From an uncultured Clostridia bacterium (GTDB taxonomy: Bacteria > Bacillota > Clostridia > Saccharofermentanales > Saccharofermentanaceae): 41,326 bases of DNA. The position numbers and the translations under genes were made by a program. Positions 41,268 to 41,326 of this stretch are shown here, piece by piece. Where the stretch lies: assembly GCA_947304405.1 (NCBI GenBank), contig CAMZBB010000014.1:1-41326 (forward strand), read 5' to 3'. Each line of letters starts with the position of its first letter. Position 1 is the first letter of the stretch. Below the pieces are notes generated by a model that did no database searches, was not told where the DNA came from, and saw only the letters and a program-made list of their open reading frames with translations.

Positions 41268-41326
41268 TTAAGAAACAGGCCTTACACTCAGTTTCAGTTC
41301 GTTCTCCAGATCTTTAAGAGCAGACC
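41268..41326 (-). CDS. C-terminal end of an off-window gene
   Basis: On the minus strand the frame ending TAA at 41268-41270 reads SALKDLENELKLSVRPVS up to the window edge, followed 12 bases later by a terminator. Only 18 residues are visible, so identity cannot be given; the amphipathic helix-like end and the terminator position make a real gene end likely. Confidence 0.4.
   Translation of the reverse strand, partial: SALKDLENELKLSVRPVS

Overview
The window looks like chromosomal DNA from a monoderm Firmicute of class Clostridia. It carries SepF, a ribosomal protein L27 with a cleavable N-terminus next to its protease Prp, DUF1385/PrmC beside Rho and L31, a BspA-type surface protein, and strong Shine-Dalgarno (SD) sites throughout. 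I could not place it to genus. It is mostly housekeeping DNA: 36 complete or near-complete genes plus one short partial, about 31 of them on the minus strand. I see no tRNA, rRNA, insertion sequence, prophage or CRISPR array. No gap between genes exceeds 300 bases; the largest are 40982-41267 and 35448-35706.

Left part (1-10.8 kb): the 3' part of a flotillin-like gene (+), then on the minus strand a DUF47/PhoU-like protein, a secreted BspA leucine-rich-repeat protein, and a four-gene operon (methionine gamma-lyase-like enzyme, HlyD-like membrane adaptor, YggS PLP protein, SepF division protein) running from a promoter near 8965 to a terminator at 3873-3902. Next comes a compact MarR / acyl carrier protein / lipid kinase cassette with overlapping reading frames.

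Middle part (10.8-25.4 kb): a FeoB-associated Cys-rich peptide diverges from a small DtxR-type regulator. Then come pfkA-mutS2-CPBP protease, and an operon uvrB-dnaE-sir2 whose promoter contains a near-perfect Firmicute LexA (SOS) box. Next are a PAP2-like membrane protein with a PfkB-type sugar kinase, a possible small RNA, and obg.

Right part (25.4-41.3 kb): rplU-prp-rpmA with an L21-type leader, murC with an unrecognised membrane protein, ybaK diverging from a VOC-domain protein, DUF1385-prmC-DUF951, rpmE, rho, mreB diverging from leuS, and a GAF-GGDEF protein. After it lies a repeat-rich gap and the last codons of an off-window gene.

Most notable for follow-up: the SOS-box-controlled uvrB-dnaE-sir2 operon, the competing inverted repeats at 41082-41210, the putative small RNA at 23965-24063, the unknown MurC-linked membrane protein, and the iron-type metal ligands of the small DtxR protein. 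I did not find a clear novel defence or mobile system. All promoter, terminator and RNA calls are read by eye and untested.
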